A DNA stretch of 64,000 nucleotides, taken from contig OZ237741.1 of assembly GCA_965178125.1 (NCBI GenBank), forward strand, positions 868,001-932,000, written 5' to 3'. Each line of letters begins with the position of its first letter. Within the stretch, counting starts at the first letter, position 1. Both the position numbers and the translations under genes were made by a program. This document shows, piece by piece, positions 1 through 12,000 of the stretch. The notes under the pieces were generated by a model. That model saw only the letters and a list, made by a program, of their open reading frames with translations, searched no databases and was not told the origin of the DNA. Source of the stretch: Bilabrum cf. latius (taxonomy: Eukaryota > Bigyra: Bicosoecida > Bigyra > Bicosoecida).

Positions 1-2
1 TG

Positions 3-3000
3 AACGCATGGATCAGGCACCGGCTGCGCAAGATGGCCAAGCTCGAGTCGCTCGCTGACGCAACCACCGCACAGGCATACGCCGCGGCAGCGGCGCAGGA
101 GCAAGAGGACAACGACAGTAGGGTCAGACAGTCTAGCTCGGCAGCCGCAGCGACTGCTGCTACGTATAGTGACATGGGTGGCACGACAATGCAGGGCTCC
201 TCGTCGGCGACGAGAAACGCGCAATCGGGCCACTAGGGTCACATCGGGGACGGCGGTGTGTCGGCTGCTGTCGATCGGGCCTCTCGTGCTCGCATGGCGG
301 AGCAACGTCGGCTGCTTCGAGAGGCCTTCCGTGGCATGCACTTCCTCCTCACCCAGTTCCCGCAGTCGGAGATGGCCTGCATGCTGGCGTCCATCGGGTT
401 CAGGGACCACAGCCCCTGGCTCTTCCACGAGGCTGTGGCCCTTGCCCGCGCCAGGGGGCTGTCCCCCTCCCTAGACGTGCTATTCCACATCTACTAGCGC
501 GCGACCCAGCTCCGCGAGACGGGGTCTGAAGGAGCGTCCCCCATTGACCGCGTCCTATTCGACTAGATGTTCTCGCAGGCGCAGGAGGCTCGCACCAAGT
601 GCTTCCAGCTGCTTACCAGGCTGTGGGCTACCATGGCGCACACGGCACCTGACCTTGACGAGCTCTGGTCCGTTGGGCTGCAGCTCCAGCGCACACTGCG
701 CAAGGCAGACTCTCTGCACAGGGCCATGCTGGAACTCAATGGGGACAGCGCTAGTGCGCTGAGGGCATACGCTAAGCACTTGCTGGATCTGGGGCAGGAC
801 CCAGACAGGGCACAGGAGCTGCTCAACAAGGCAGATAGGTTGGAGGAGGTGCACAAGAGCGACAAGAGGAAGGTCATTAAAACAGTTACCATGTTGACGC
901 CATTTTCGTCCTCCAGCTCGGCATCCTCGGGCTTCGACAGCGTGGATGCGGGCGGCGGGGCTGGCATGGCCTCTGCAAGTGCAGCGGCGGCCAAGCGGAA
1001 GGAACTGGCAGCCCGTGGGATGCTCGGCGTGTCTGCTGTGGAGATGCTGGATGTCAAGGCGGCCCGCCTGTCCATCATGGATGAGAGCAGTGCAGTGATT
1101 GCCATTTCCGGGCAGGGGTCCTCCACCGGCGAGATCGTGGCTGCGTCACCAGCGGCGTGCAGGATGCTGGGATACACGCAATCAGCGCTGTTGGGCCACA
1201 ACATCAATAGCGTGCTACCGGAGCCCATCCGCTCCGCCCACGACTCATTTCTTAACCGGTTTGCTGCGGCCCCAAGGCAGCGCACTAGGGTGCTCAACCG
1301 GGACCGAGCGGTGTTCTACTAGCGCTAGGACGGCTCCCTCGTTCCGGCATGGAATACAATCATCGAGACACCCCCCGACGAGCAAACCTTTGAGCCCAGG
1401 TTTACTGCTGTGATGCGACCCATCGTAAGCGAGGATGACTACATCACCTTTGCGCCCGCCGACGGAGGATTCCGGATGTACGCGGCTACGCAGAGGTCAG
1501 TCGATCTGCTAGGACTGACGCATGAGCAGTTGGGAGATGGCAGGGCAAGTATGCTAACCTATTTTCCCACGGCAGCTAGCTCCTTTACGTCTGCAACCGT
1601 GGAACTCGACCGGGAGCAAGTGCGACAGCTGCGGTTGCAGTCGGCGGCCCAGGACATCAACCGCCAGTTCGGGTTGCGAAAATTGAATCGGAGGACGCGG
1701 CGAGCCTCGATGCTTCTCAGCAAGGGCAAGCCGTCCGAGCGGGATGGCAGCGTTGCATCAGGCCCGCAGACTGGCGAATCAGGAGCAGCTGCTGCACTAG
1801 ATGGAGATGACTTGATGGATATGCTGAGCCAGCTGGAGGGTTCTGTCGGCGGCACCGGTACAAGCCGCAGCCACAGCAAGGCGACTTTGTTCGTCAATGA
1901 CAAAGGCGTCGTCAACCGATCTGGGAGTGGAAGGGTCCTGCAGGAGGACAGCGATGACGGCACCGAGGGCCCTGGGCTGGGCAAACGCGGCATCCAAATG
2001 AAAACCAGGAACGACTCCCCGAACCAGCGGGGGTCTCTGACGCAACAACAGCAGCAGCAGCTATTGGATCGAGCTGGTACCTCACTATCACTCCGCACAG
2101 ACGGTACTGCAGGAGGCATGCAAGGCTCAGTCGCCTCGGGTGGCCAGCAAGGACGCCGAATCGCCGATGTGAAGCCGCTTCTTAGCCTGATGGGCAGCAA
2201 TTCAGGGCTAATTCCCGCGGTCGGGACCCCATAGGGGGACGTGCTGCTGCTGGGCTCAGTTCAGTTCGTGCCTCTTCCCGCGGGTGCGGGCGACTTCTTC
2301 GTGCTACGTTGGAGGTTCGCTGACAAGCGACAGGAAGAAGAGCTTGCACGGGTGGCAGCTATCAGCATGCCCTCGTCCTCCCTGTCGTCTGACGAGCTGG
2401 AAGAGAATGTTACGGGCTGTGGGGACTTTGACAGTGACAAAGGGTCCGATGTTGCGGTTGGATCCGATGTGTTGTAGGGGCAAAACGGGGGAGAGGCCGG
2501 TGGCTCACAACACCATGTCACGCAGGACCCAGCGGAACTAATGCGACGTGAGCACGCCCTCACGCACAGCGTCGGTGCAGATCACCGCTTCCGGACATCC
2601 TCTGACTCCCGCTCAGCCGTCGCGGAGGAGCAAAGCGGCCAGCAAGAGGTACCACAGCGAAACTCAATGGATTACCTCGGATCTAACGGAGACCACACCA
2701 AGTCAAAATGGCACGAAGAGCACACTGGGGTGCTGGATTCACAGGGCTCTGGCAGCCCCATTTTGCACGAGGGGCCCATCGCGGTCGATGATACTGCGCA
2801 TGTACACGGCACGGGGTCAGCGGCCGATGGGCCCAGAGGCAAAGACAGTACCAGCAAGCCGATGCAACCCACAGAGTCCGACTAGCTCAATCCCACTCTG
2901 TCAAGGAGCAAGCTCCGCACACCAACTAAGGAACGGCATTCGCGCAGGCCCAGCGTAGAGGGGCGCGTGTCGATGGAGCTCCGAGTTTCAAGCGCCAGCA

Positions 3001-5690
3001 GACAACACGGGAGGGTGGACAGCGGAGCTCGAATGGGTTCTTCGATGCGTAAGCACAGAACGACGCAAGGCAACCTATTGTTGTAGCCTGAGGGCTCCTC
3101 TGCACAGATCCGTGAGCCCAGGATGGCGGGTATAGTCAAGGGCATGATGAGGCCTTCTGCGGACTACAAGACCTTTCACATCCCTGTGGCTCGCTCTCAA
3201 CGGACCAAGGGCATAGGTGGGGAGTCCCTAGCAAGCAGCGGATCGAATGCCGTGCTGGCTGTGAGGCGAAATATCCGCAACCTCACCAAAGTAACGGAGC
3301 CAGAGGTAGTCCGGTCGAGGAAGACTCTTATCTTCCTGGTCGTATCCGTCCTCATCATCGGTGTCGCGATGATGATATGGCTCGAGGCACAACTGGTTAC
3401 CCTGCGCTTCCTGACCAAGTCACTGACCAAGTCGGGGGAGCGCATGCTGCAGTTCGAATTCGCCATGAGCTACGCAGAGGACATTGACAGGTACAGCGCC
3501 TCGCTGAACGCCACATCGACCGATTTCGTGCTCGACCTCCACGACACCGGCAGCAGCGCGGGTGCCAACCTGATCAGGGACGTGGCCATGATGACGGCGC
3601 ATGCAAAGGCCATGCGAATCAAGCACGAGGAACTGTATGATTCGCAGGAGGACGGTGGCAAGACGGCATTCTCGTTCGAGATGGACCGCACCATCGACGT
3701 CTTGTAGCCATCGGCTGATGTCGGAAGCGAAGCGACGCAGACGCGCACCACCAATTTGGTGGACCTAGGCATGGAAATGCACGCTGCCTTCGCCCGGTTT
3801 GCAGAGCTCCCAGTGCAGTAGATGAACACGGGTGACTCCGTGTCGCTGCGGTTCCTCCTGGCCAACTATGATGTGTTCATAGGGTCCATGAACCAGAGCC
3901 TAGCGCTGCGGCAGGAGGACTTTGCAAGTGCCATGCCGCGCATTCAGCTCGACATCATCTTGGGAGGGATGCTGTCGTTCCTCATGTGCGCAGGGGTGGC
4001 AGCCCCCGTGTTCTACACAGCCGTGCAGGACATTTCGGATCGCACCACAGCCGTCACCATGCTGCTGCTTCACGTTCCCCGACGCCTGGCCAAGGCCCTC
4101 AAGGACCGGGCGCAGCAAAGTCTTGACCGCATGATCGTGGAGCAGGAAGAGGGAAAGGGCGGAGGGTTGGACGATGAGGTTGGCGAGCAGCAGATGCTGG
4201 TGGATGAGGCGGACGGCGATGAGGCGTACCAAGGGGTCCTGCGGGCAGCGGAGAGGCAGGTCGCCCGGCGCATGGCGCAGCATGCCAGAAACCTCGTATC
4301 CACAGGGTCGCAATCCGAGCTTCTTCCTGGAAAACGGACCCATAGTGTGGCTGACGGAGTCGCATACGTGGACATCCAATCCGCTAGCTAGACGTAGTCT
4401 GGAGACGCGCACCACGACAGCAAAATGAAGCGCAGCAGCTTGGTATTGAGCAGTAAGGTGGTTCCCCACGACGGGAGGAGAATGATCGATTCAGATGCTC
4501 CGAGCGGCCTGCTGGCTACCAAGGCTCACTAGGCGGCATCTAGGCGGCACATGAGCGACGGGTATGCGGGCTCTGCAGCCAACCAAACCTATGCCATCCC
4601 CCCGCCCTCCCGACCCCACCAGACGTCTTCCAGCTTCGTTTCCCGCAAGGTGATGCTCCTATTGTCGCCGGTTATCCTCATCCTTGGCCTACTGAGCTTT
4701 ATATCCGTGTACTTCCGGTTCAGAATGATCACCACGGAGACGGCCATCAAACGAGTGACGGTGGTGGAGCAATCGGCGCTGCACTGCCAGGGGGCAACGC
4801 GCCAGGCCATCCGGATGGTTCTCTCCATCCCCGGTTCGACAGAGTAGATGGACGCATACGAACGGATCGTGCAGCACGACCGTCTTATTACGCAGCAGTC
4901 GGAGCTCATCCAATTCGGCGGGGTCGCTACCAGCGACTTTTCCGACATCGAGGTAGATCTGCCCCCCCTGCCAGCTCGATCCACGGCCCTTGAGCTGCTG
5001 CTGAACGATGCGTGCACACCAGTGTACCAGGAGCGGTGGTCCTCCCGGTCGTGGGACGGTGTACTGGAGCTGGATGACAGCAATGAGGTGCTACCCTTTG
5101 AGGTGAGCAACGCCTCCTCTCTCCTGGAGGTGGTCGCCGTGGATGAGGCGGCCCAGCTCGATGAATGCAGGCAGGTGGAAGGCGGGGCCTTAGGCATTGG
5201 CCTGCTCAGCGGAATCGTGGGGCTAAGGTCCATAATCAAGGATCTCCTGTCTTAGATTTCTCCCGCCGCCCCTGCTGCCATGGGCACGGACGAGAACATC
5301 GATAGGCTGATGCGCATGATCGCGCTCGAGCTACCTCATATGCGGGATGCGTACGGGCTTACCCTGTGGCTAATGGACACAGAGGTTGGTACCATCCTGC
5401 AAGAGACGCGATCCATGGCTCAGATCGTGACGTATGTATTCACTGCCGCATTCACGATGGCGGTGGCCCTGTACTACTGGCCGCAGGCCAGCTCGCTGTA
5501 GGAGTCCCTGTAGTCAGCCAGGGAACTATTGACCCTAGTGCCTGAAGAGGTGCAGATGGTGGTAACTCCGCTGAGGAGGGGGCTACAGGTGATAGCGTCC
5601 AAGCAGGAGACAGGCGAGCAGGGGCTGCCGGGTCTCTCGCCCCAGTCGAGGTGCTGCGGATGCTGCCGGTGCAGGTCAAGGTGCTGCTGA
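3..5690 (+). CDS. TmcB-like PAS-domain multipass membrane protein (5' partial)
   Basis: The frame is open from position 3 to the TGA at 5688-5690, interrupted only by 18 TAG codons (for example 234, 495, 564, 1320, 1326, 2232, 3705, 4845, 5511), read here as Gln; about 1895 residues, N-terminus outside the window. A helical segment (about 260-870) rich in Leu/Arg matches the region preceding the PAS domain in 'tiny macrocysts' TmcB-like proteins of ciliates and other protists. A PAS-like domain follows (about 1060-1420, with motif ASPAACRMLGY and RVLNRDRAVFY). Then come low-complexity Ser/Gly stretches and at least four hydrophobic segments (near 3325-3400, 3960-4030, 4650-4720, 5425-5500). 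Members of this family are probable signalling or mechanosensory membrane proteins; the exact function here is inferred. Same strand as the next gene, 317 bp away. Confidence 0.72.
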
Positions 5691-5884
5691 TGAAGGGGGA
5701 AGCATAGTAAGTAGTTGGCAGTTGGTAGTATCACGAGATTTTAATGATGCAAAACGAATTTCGAGCACACTCATCATGTCACCATCGTGACGCGGTGTTC
5801 AACAAATTGCGACCAAAATAGCCTGATGAGACTCGAAGGCCTCTGGCACCACGCACGCGCCAAGCGTGAAGAATGGTACATAGT

Positions 5885-5908
5885 CTGTCAAGCTCACGAG
5901 CTTGACAG
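5885..5908. repeat. Near-perfect 24-bp palindrome in the 5691-6007 intergenic gap
   Basis: Two 11-bp half-sites (CTGTCAAGCTC and its exact reverse complement) flank a 2-bp centre. It lies about 195 bp after the TGA of the TmcB-like gene and 100 bp before the ATG of the left giant gene. It could be a dimeric regulator site or a 3'-end hairpin. The rest of the 317-bp gap shows no gene I can support. Confidence 0.45.
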
Positions 5909-6007
5909 TTCTCTCTTGCGCAAACAGCGAGTCCGTATTAGTAACTGTTTGATTGCAGTCCTTCTGTACGCGATTAAGCCAAGAGCCTGTGGACATTCGT
6001 CAAACAG

Positions 6008-9000
6008 ATGCTTCGCTACTAGTACCTTCTTGCTGGCCTACTTGCTGCTGCTGTGCTCACAACAGGTGAGCTTCTTTTATCGAAGCAGCAAGCTCTTTGT
6101 TTATCTACACTACTAGTCTATAGATCACGGTGCTGACTGGTTCATGTATTGAGAGTCCGTGTAAATTCAAGGCTGAACGAAGATCGCCCACGGCTTTGCA
6201 CTTTTTTTCTGATCAGCTAATACATCTCTCAGGGACCCAAGCGTCGTGCTCAAATGGCCGAAAGGATATTAATGGTAAGGATTAGCCAATAAGCCATGAA
6301 TATCTTTTGAATGGATCGTGTAATGTTCAATGTAGTTCGACTGCTACATTCATTTAGTTTTTGTCGCAAGCGCATGACTGCTTTAAGCCACTGTATCATA
6401 CTCATGTTTTCGATAAAAGCAAGATGAAACAATAGCGTTACCGCAACCGCAGAGTATGGCGTTGACTGTGGGGGTGCGTGCACCCGGACGTGCGACGCGA
6501 ATAGACTCAACATCCGCGACAACTACGGCTCCAGTACCGTGCAGACAGATGGACGAGCTATCACGATGGGATCAAGCCAATCCTCTTGCCCGGGCTCCTG
6601 GACTAGGTCTGGGTCTTACATCTACCAGCGTGCAAACTGCAATGCGAGGTGGTCCGGGCCAGTCCGGGATACCAACAATCGTTGTCACACATGTGGGGGT
6701 GGTGCTATGTACTTGATGCAGCGGTAAGTTCTGAAATCAAAGCTGGCCGTAGCCTCTAATTTTGCCGGAATTTATTTCTTTCACTTTTATATTTGCCTGA
6801 TGTGCTCCCCGCAGCCTCGGCAAGCTCGGCGATTTCGTTGCCGAATTCACCCTGCGCTCCAACGACAACGATGCGTTCGGCGTGGTCTGGTCTCACTCCG
6901 GTGGAACAGGCACCTCGTTCAGCAGCCTGTACGAGATCTCGTATCACTACGGCTCGAGGTGCCTCCAGCTGGTGAAGCGCGAGGGGACCACGAACTGGTA
7001 CCTGCAGAAGACCGCCAACTCCAACTCGTACCGCTACCCCATCCGCACGTTCTTCCGTGTTCGTCTGACATACATTCAGGGCTACATCAAGTTCGAGATC
7101 AGGCACTCCGGCTCGACCTACATCACCGCTCTCGAGTACACGGATCCGAACCCGCTGTCAGCTGGCAACATCGGCTTCTCGAGCTGTGGCCAGCAGAACA
7201 AGTGAGGGTGATTCTTCAGGTGCATCCACCGTTCGTATCGAGGACTTGGTCACTGTATCTCTATGACTGTATCTCTTTGCAACAGTGGCCTTGCATTGCT
7301 GCTGTGCCCATGCCTGCCCTCTCCGCTTTTGCCACCCGAGGTCCCTCGCAGCTACTACCGCATCGATTCTCTCCGGCTACTTGACAACACCTGCGACCGC
7401 ACGCTGCCCAAGTCGTCCTCCTCGCTCAAGATGCACCTGACGTCCGATTCATTCAAGCAGAGCAATATCAATACGGCTGTCAGCTGGTGGCGCGACATCA
7501 GCGGCTACAACAACCACGCCTGGTCCTCGTCCAGCTCTCAGTACCCCAACGTGGCCCGCAGCCGATGGACGGGGCAGAAAGTCATCAGCTTCATCAGCAG
7601 TGACTTAATGAGCATCAGCGGTGCCTACCCGCTAGACCCTCGTGCAGCTGGCATGTCGCTGTACATGGTGATGGATCCGAAGCAGGAGACTGGCGCTATC
7701 CTCATGGGCCCCCAGAGAAGGACAGGTAGTGTGCGCCTGCTCACGGAGCAGTTTTCTGGTATCTCGAACGGTGCTGGCTACTCTGGCTCTAATACCTTGC
7801 GTAATTCGAACTAGTTCTCGTCTCGATTTCACATCAGCCTGGGAGGCGCGCGGCTGTTCGGAGGTGACTATGCGCGGGTCTGGGGCGGCGTTTTTCAGAC
7901 CCAGGACACGAGTGCTTGGATTCGCCTGACTCTCAGAAACATCAACATCGCTGGTTATCGCAACGTTAGGGTCAGATACAGCCTTCGCAGATACGGGTGA
8001 GTTTTCAAACTGTCAGGTATAAATGTTTTTTTGGATAGAGTGTACATCCAAGCGCAGATCTGGTTTCCTCCTGCTACCATGCCAACTCCTTGCAGTGTGA
8101 ACGATAATGGAGACTGCGTCGAAGCGTGGGCTAGCTACAACGGAGGCAGCTCCTACACGCGCCACCACAGGCTCTGTAGAGACGGGTCGTGGCGGTAGTA
8201 CAGCTTCAACGTGCCCTCTACCGCCACCTAGCTTCGAGTGCAATTCCGGATGTTCCACAGCTGGGGGCCCGAGGGTGCGCAGCTCGACAACATCTACATT
8301 GATGGAGAGCCACGATCCTCTTCTATTGGTTACTCGTCATCGGCTGTGATCACGGCTGGTATCGGGATCAGCCCACCCCTCCAGGGATCCAGAGCGGTGG
8401 CCTCTTCCACCCGCGCTGTCAACGACAAGCCCATCGTGCTTTCCATGCGCGTGAACCCACACAACAGCAACAGGAACTCTCGCCTTCGCCTGTCCATGGA
8501 CGGCGTGCAGTTCTACGACGGCAACCGGGCAGGCTTCACCGATGGATCGCCCTACATGTACCACATCTCGCGCCTCTTCGATGGCGGCCAGGAGGGTCTC
8601 CTGTACGAGATGCAGGTGCACGACCGAGGGCTGAGCGATGCAGACCACAGAGAGGTGGAGCAGTCCCTGCTGACCAAGTACAGGATCTCAAGCAGCACAA
8701 CCACGTGTCCCACCATCTCGGGCGACGGAAGTGCCTGGGGCTACGGCAGCGCTACCCGAGTGACTAGCAGTCGCTGTATTGGTGGCCGCACCTCCCAGCA
8801 GTGCCAGTTCAACTGCAACTCCAACTTCATCCCTATTCGCGGCCAGTCCTCGCGCACCTGCACCAACTTCGGTCTGTGGGACGGCGCGCCCCTGTCCTGT
8901 GCGCGGAGCTGTCCCAAGCTCACTGCAGCACGGTCAGCTGGGTGCGAGCGGTCCTACATCGACGAGAGCTTCCGGTCCGGCACTGCCACGCGCGGTGGAG

Positions 9001-12000
9001 GCTCCGACAGACTGGTAGCTCTGCCGTGGCGTGGGTCCACAACCGGGTGGAGTGCTTCCATCCAGCAATGGCGTGTGAACGGCGGTTACCTGAGTCTGAA
9101 CCGCGGCGATTCGTGCTCGACTCTGCAGCGGGCCGACAACTACCTCGTGACGATGGATCAGGGCTGGGAATCCAAGAATTTCCCGCTCGACGTGTCTGCT
9201 GATGTGTATGGGAGCACGGGATCTGCTGGATTTGTGATCCGCACGCAGTTTGACAAGAACGATCCGTACAACAAGGCTATGGCTGACCACTACCTGGTGG
9301 TGATCGACTGGTCCGACAGGCGCATACGGGTGTAGAGGAGGGCAGCAGGAGAGCTGCGTGGTGCTATCTGTAACACGCAGCTGGCCAGCTCTGTGATCAA
9401 GACCAACACGTGGCAGGACCTGCGCGTGCGAGCCGAGGGCAATCGCTTCCAGGTGTACCTGGATGGGACCAGGCGGTGCGACGTGCGGGATGGATCTGCT
9501 GATGCCCTGCCGTCAGGTGGTGCCGGTGTGTACATGGATACTCCTGGAGCGCCCGCCCGCTTCCGTGACCTCAAGATCAAGCAGGTAGACGACACATGCA
9601 TGAATGGATGCGACGAGATGGCAGCTGGCGAGACCTGCACGTTCGCTTGCCAATCACCATTTGTGGCCCGTGGCGATGTGTCTCGCACGTGCCAGACGAA
9701 CGGTGCGTGGAGTGGGACGGCGGTGGGCTGTGGTTATCCACTTCCCACTGTGTCCAATCAGGCCCGTGAGATCCTCGAGGAGAGTCCGGAGAATACCGCA
9801 GTTGGTACCCCATTGACAGCCACGGCCGCTGCTGGTCTCGAGGTGCAGTTCGAGATCGTGTCGGGCAATACTGGCGACGCATTCCGCGTGTCGAGCTGCA
9901 CTGGGCAGCTTCGTGTGGCCACGCCCAGTGCAATCGACTACGAGAGTGGGACACGCACCTTCACCCTGGGCATGCGTGCGATGACCGAGGGCGACACTGA
10001 CGCGGCCGCCACATTCACGGTGACTGTGACTGTACTCGACAGGAACGAGCCCCCGGAGTTTGCGGCACAGTCGCGATCCATCAACGAGAATGCCGCTGCT
10101 GGCACCAATGTTGGAGCTGCCCTAACTGCCACAGACCCTGAGGGCGATGACATCGTGTGGTCCATCGAGCTGGGCAACGCCAACAACGCCTTCCAGATCT
10201 CGTCCAGCGGGCAGCTGACCGCCGGAACCACGACGCCGAGCCCGCTTGATTTCGAACAGACTCCCACGTGGCGCATCGTGGTGCGAGCCGCGAACGTGGA
10301 GGAACAGGATGGCTCCGACGTGGTGGTGGCGTACACGGAGGCCACCATCACCGTGACCCTGAACGACGTGAACGAGCCTCCAGTTGCCAACAACATGACC
10401 GTGAAGATCCTGGAGACTTTCGGACAGCAGGGCCAGACCGGCGCAGATCGCAGCGTGGGCACTCTTGCCATCGTGGACCAGGACGTGGGGCAGACTGTGT
10501 CTCTGGCGGCTGGATCGGGCTACCAGTCCAGCCAGTTCAGCGTGTTTGGCAATGGATCTGTGCGCTTGAAGTCAGGCGTCACGCTGGATTACGAGACCCG
10601 ACCCGTGGTGCTGGTGCCCTTTATCGCATCGGACGACCACAGCCCCTCTGCGTCAGCTCAAGGCTTTGTGGTGATTGAGCTGGAGGACGTGAATGAGAGT
10701 CCTGTGGTGTCTTGGCCGGGCGAGTCAGGCGTGCCTGCTTTGAGTGTGCTGGAGGACGCCGGTGTCGGCGACGAGGTGGGCCGGATCGTGGCCACGGATC
10801 CCGATCGCGGGCAGCTGGCTCGCTTCCGCATCGACTCGCAGAGCCCAGCAGGCAAGTTGCTCATCAACACGGAGACTGGCATGATCACGCTGGCCGCCCC
10901 TCCCGCAGGCTCCATCGGCCCATTGCTGGACACGGAGACGCAGCCCACGCTTGGTGCCAACATCACAGTGTACGACACGGAGTTTGAGGTGCATCGTGAG
11001 GTGATCATCACTGTGGCGAATGTGGACGAGCCTCCAGTATTCACGACTGCCAGGCAGGGTGCTCTGGGTGTCAACGAGAACTCTGAGTCTGCTTCTGCCG
11101 CTGCTCGCACCTCAGTCGGCACCGTTCGTGCCAACGACCCCGAGTCTGGGACTGGCTCAGGTGTGACGTACAGCATCGTGTCATAGGATGCCACGAGGGC
11201 CGGTCACACGGCTCCCTTCGTGCTGGACTCCACCACCGGGCTGCTGCAGGTGAACGACGCGGAACAGGGAGGCGAGAAACCCGACCTGGATCACGAGTTC
11301 CAGGGCGGGTACATGGCCATCAATATCAGTGCCTCGGATGGCAGCGCCCCGGCCGGTGCCACCGTGATGGAGTTCCTGGTGACCATCCGCAATGTGAACG
11401 AGGCCCCGTCTCTGGATGCCTCGAGCGGCAACTTCTTCGCAGCAGCCTCTCGAGCCGGCACGATTGGGCGCCCCCTCGCGACATTCGTCGCGGACGAGGA
11501 CCTGCAGAGCAGCACGTTCACGGAGCGGTTCAACTTCTCGATCACGGCAGGAGACAGTGACGGTATCTTCAGCGTGGAGCAGGGTACTGGCCAGCTGTTT
11601 GTGACTGCCACTAACGCGGCCAAGGACGGCTTCGCCTTCTCGTCCACCGGCGTAGCAGGAGCCAACCAGTTCAGTCTGAGTGTCCAGGTGACAGACAAGG
11701 AGGGCCTGACTGGTACCGGCACTGTGCTTGTGCAACTGACTGATACCAACCTAGCGCCGACGTTCAGTGCCACATCGTTCACCATTGCTGTGGATGAGAA
11801 CGCAGCGGATGCTACGCTTGTGGGCCGCATCGATGCTTCGGATGCCAATGATGGACAGACAGTCTCGTTTTCCTTGGCACCGACCGGTGCCTCTGCCAAC
11901 GCTCCGTTCCCGTTCGTGGTGCAGAGCGCCACTGGCGGTGATGTCAGCAGCGGCGCAGACGGCACAGCCATCATCCAGGTGGCATCTGGTTCCGGTGGAG

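Noticed and set aside
5787-6116. 109-aa plus-strand ORF between the first two genes
   Set aside because: It overlaps the signal-peptide exon and intron 1 of the giant gene in another frame. The signal-peptide model has a consistent phase and a positional equivalent in the right copy.
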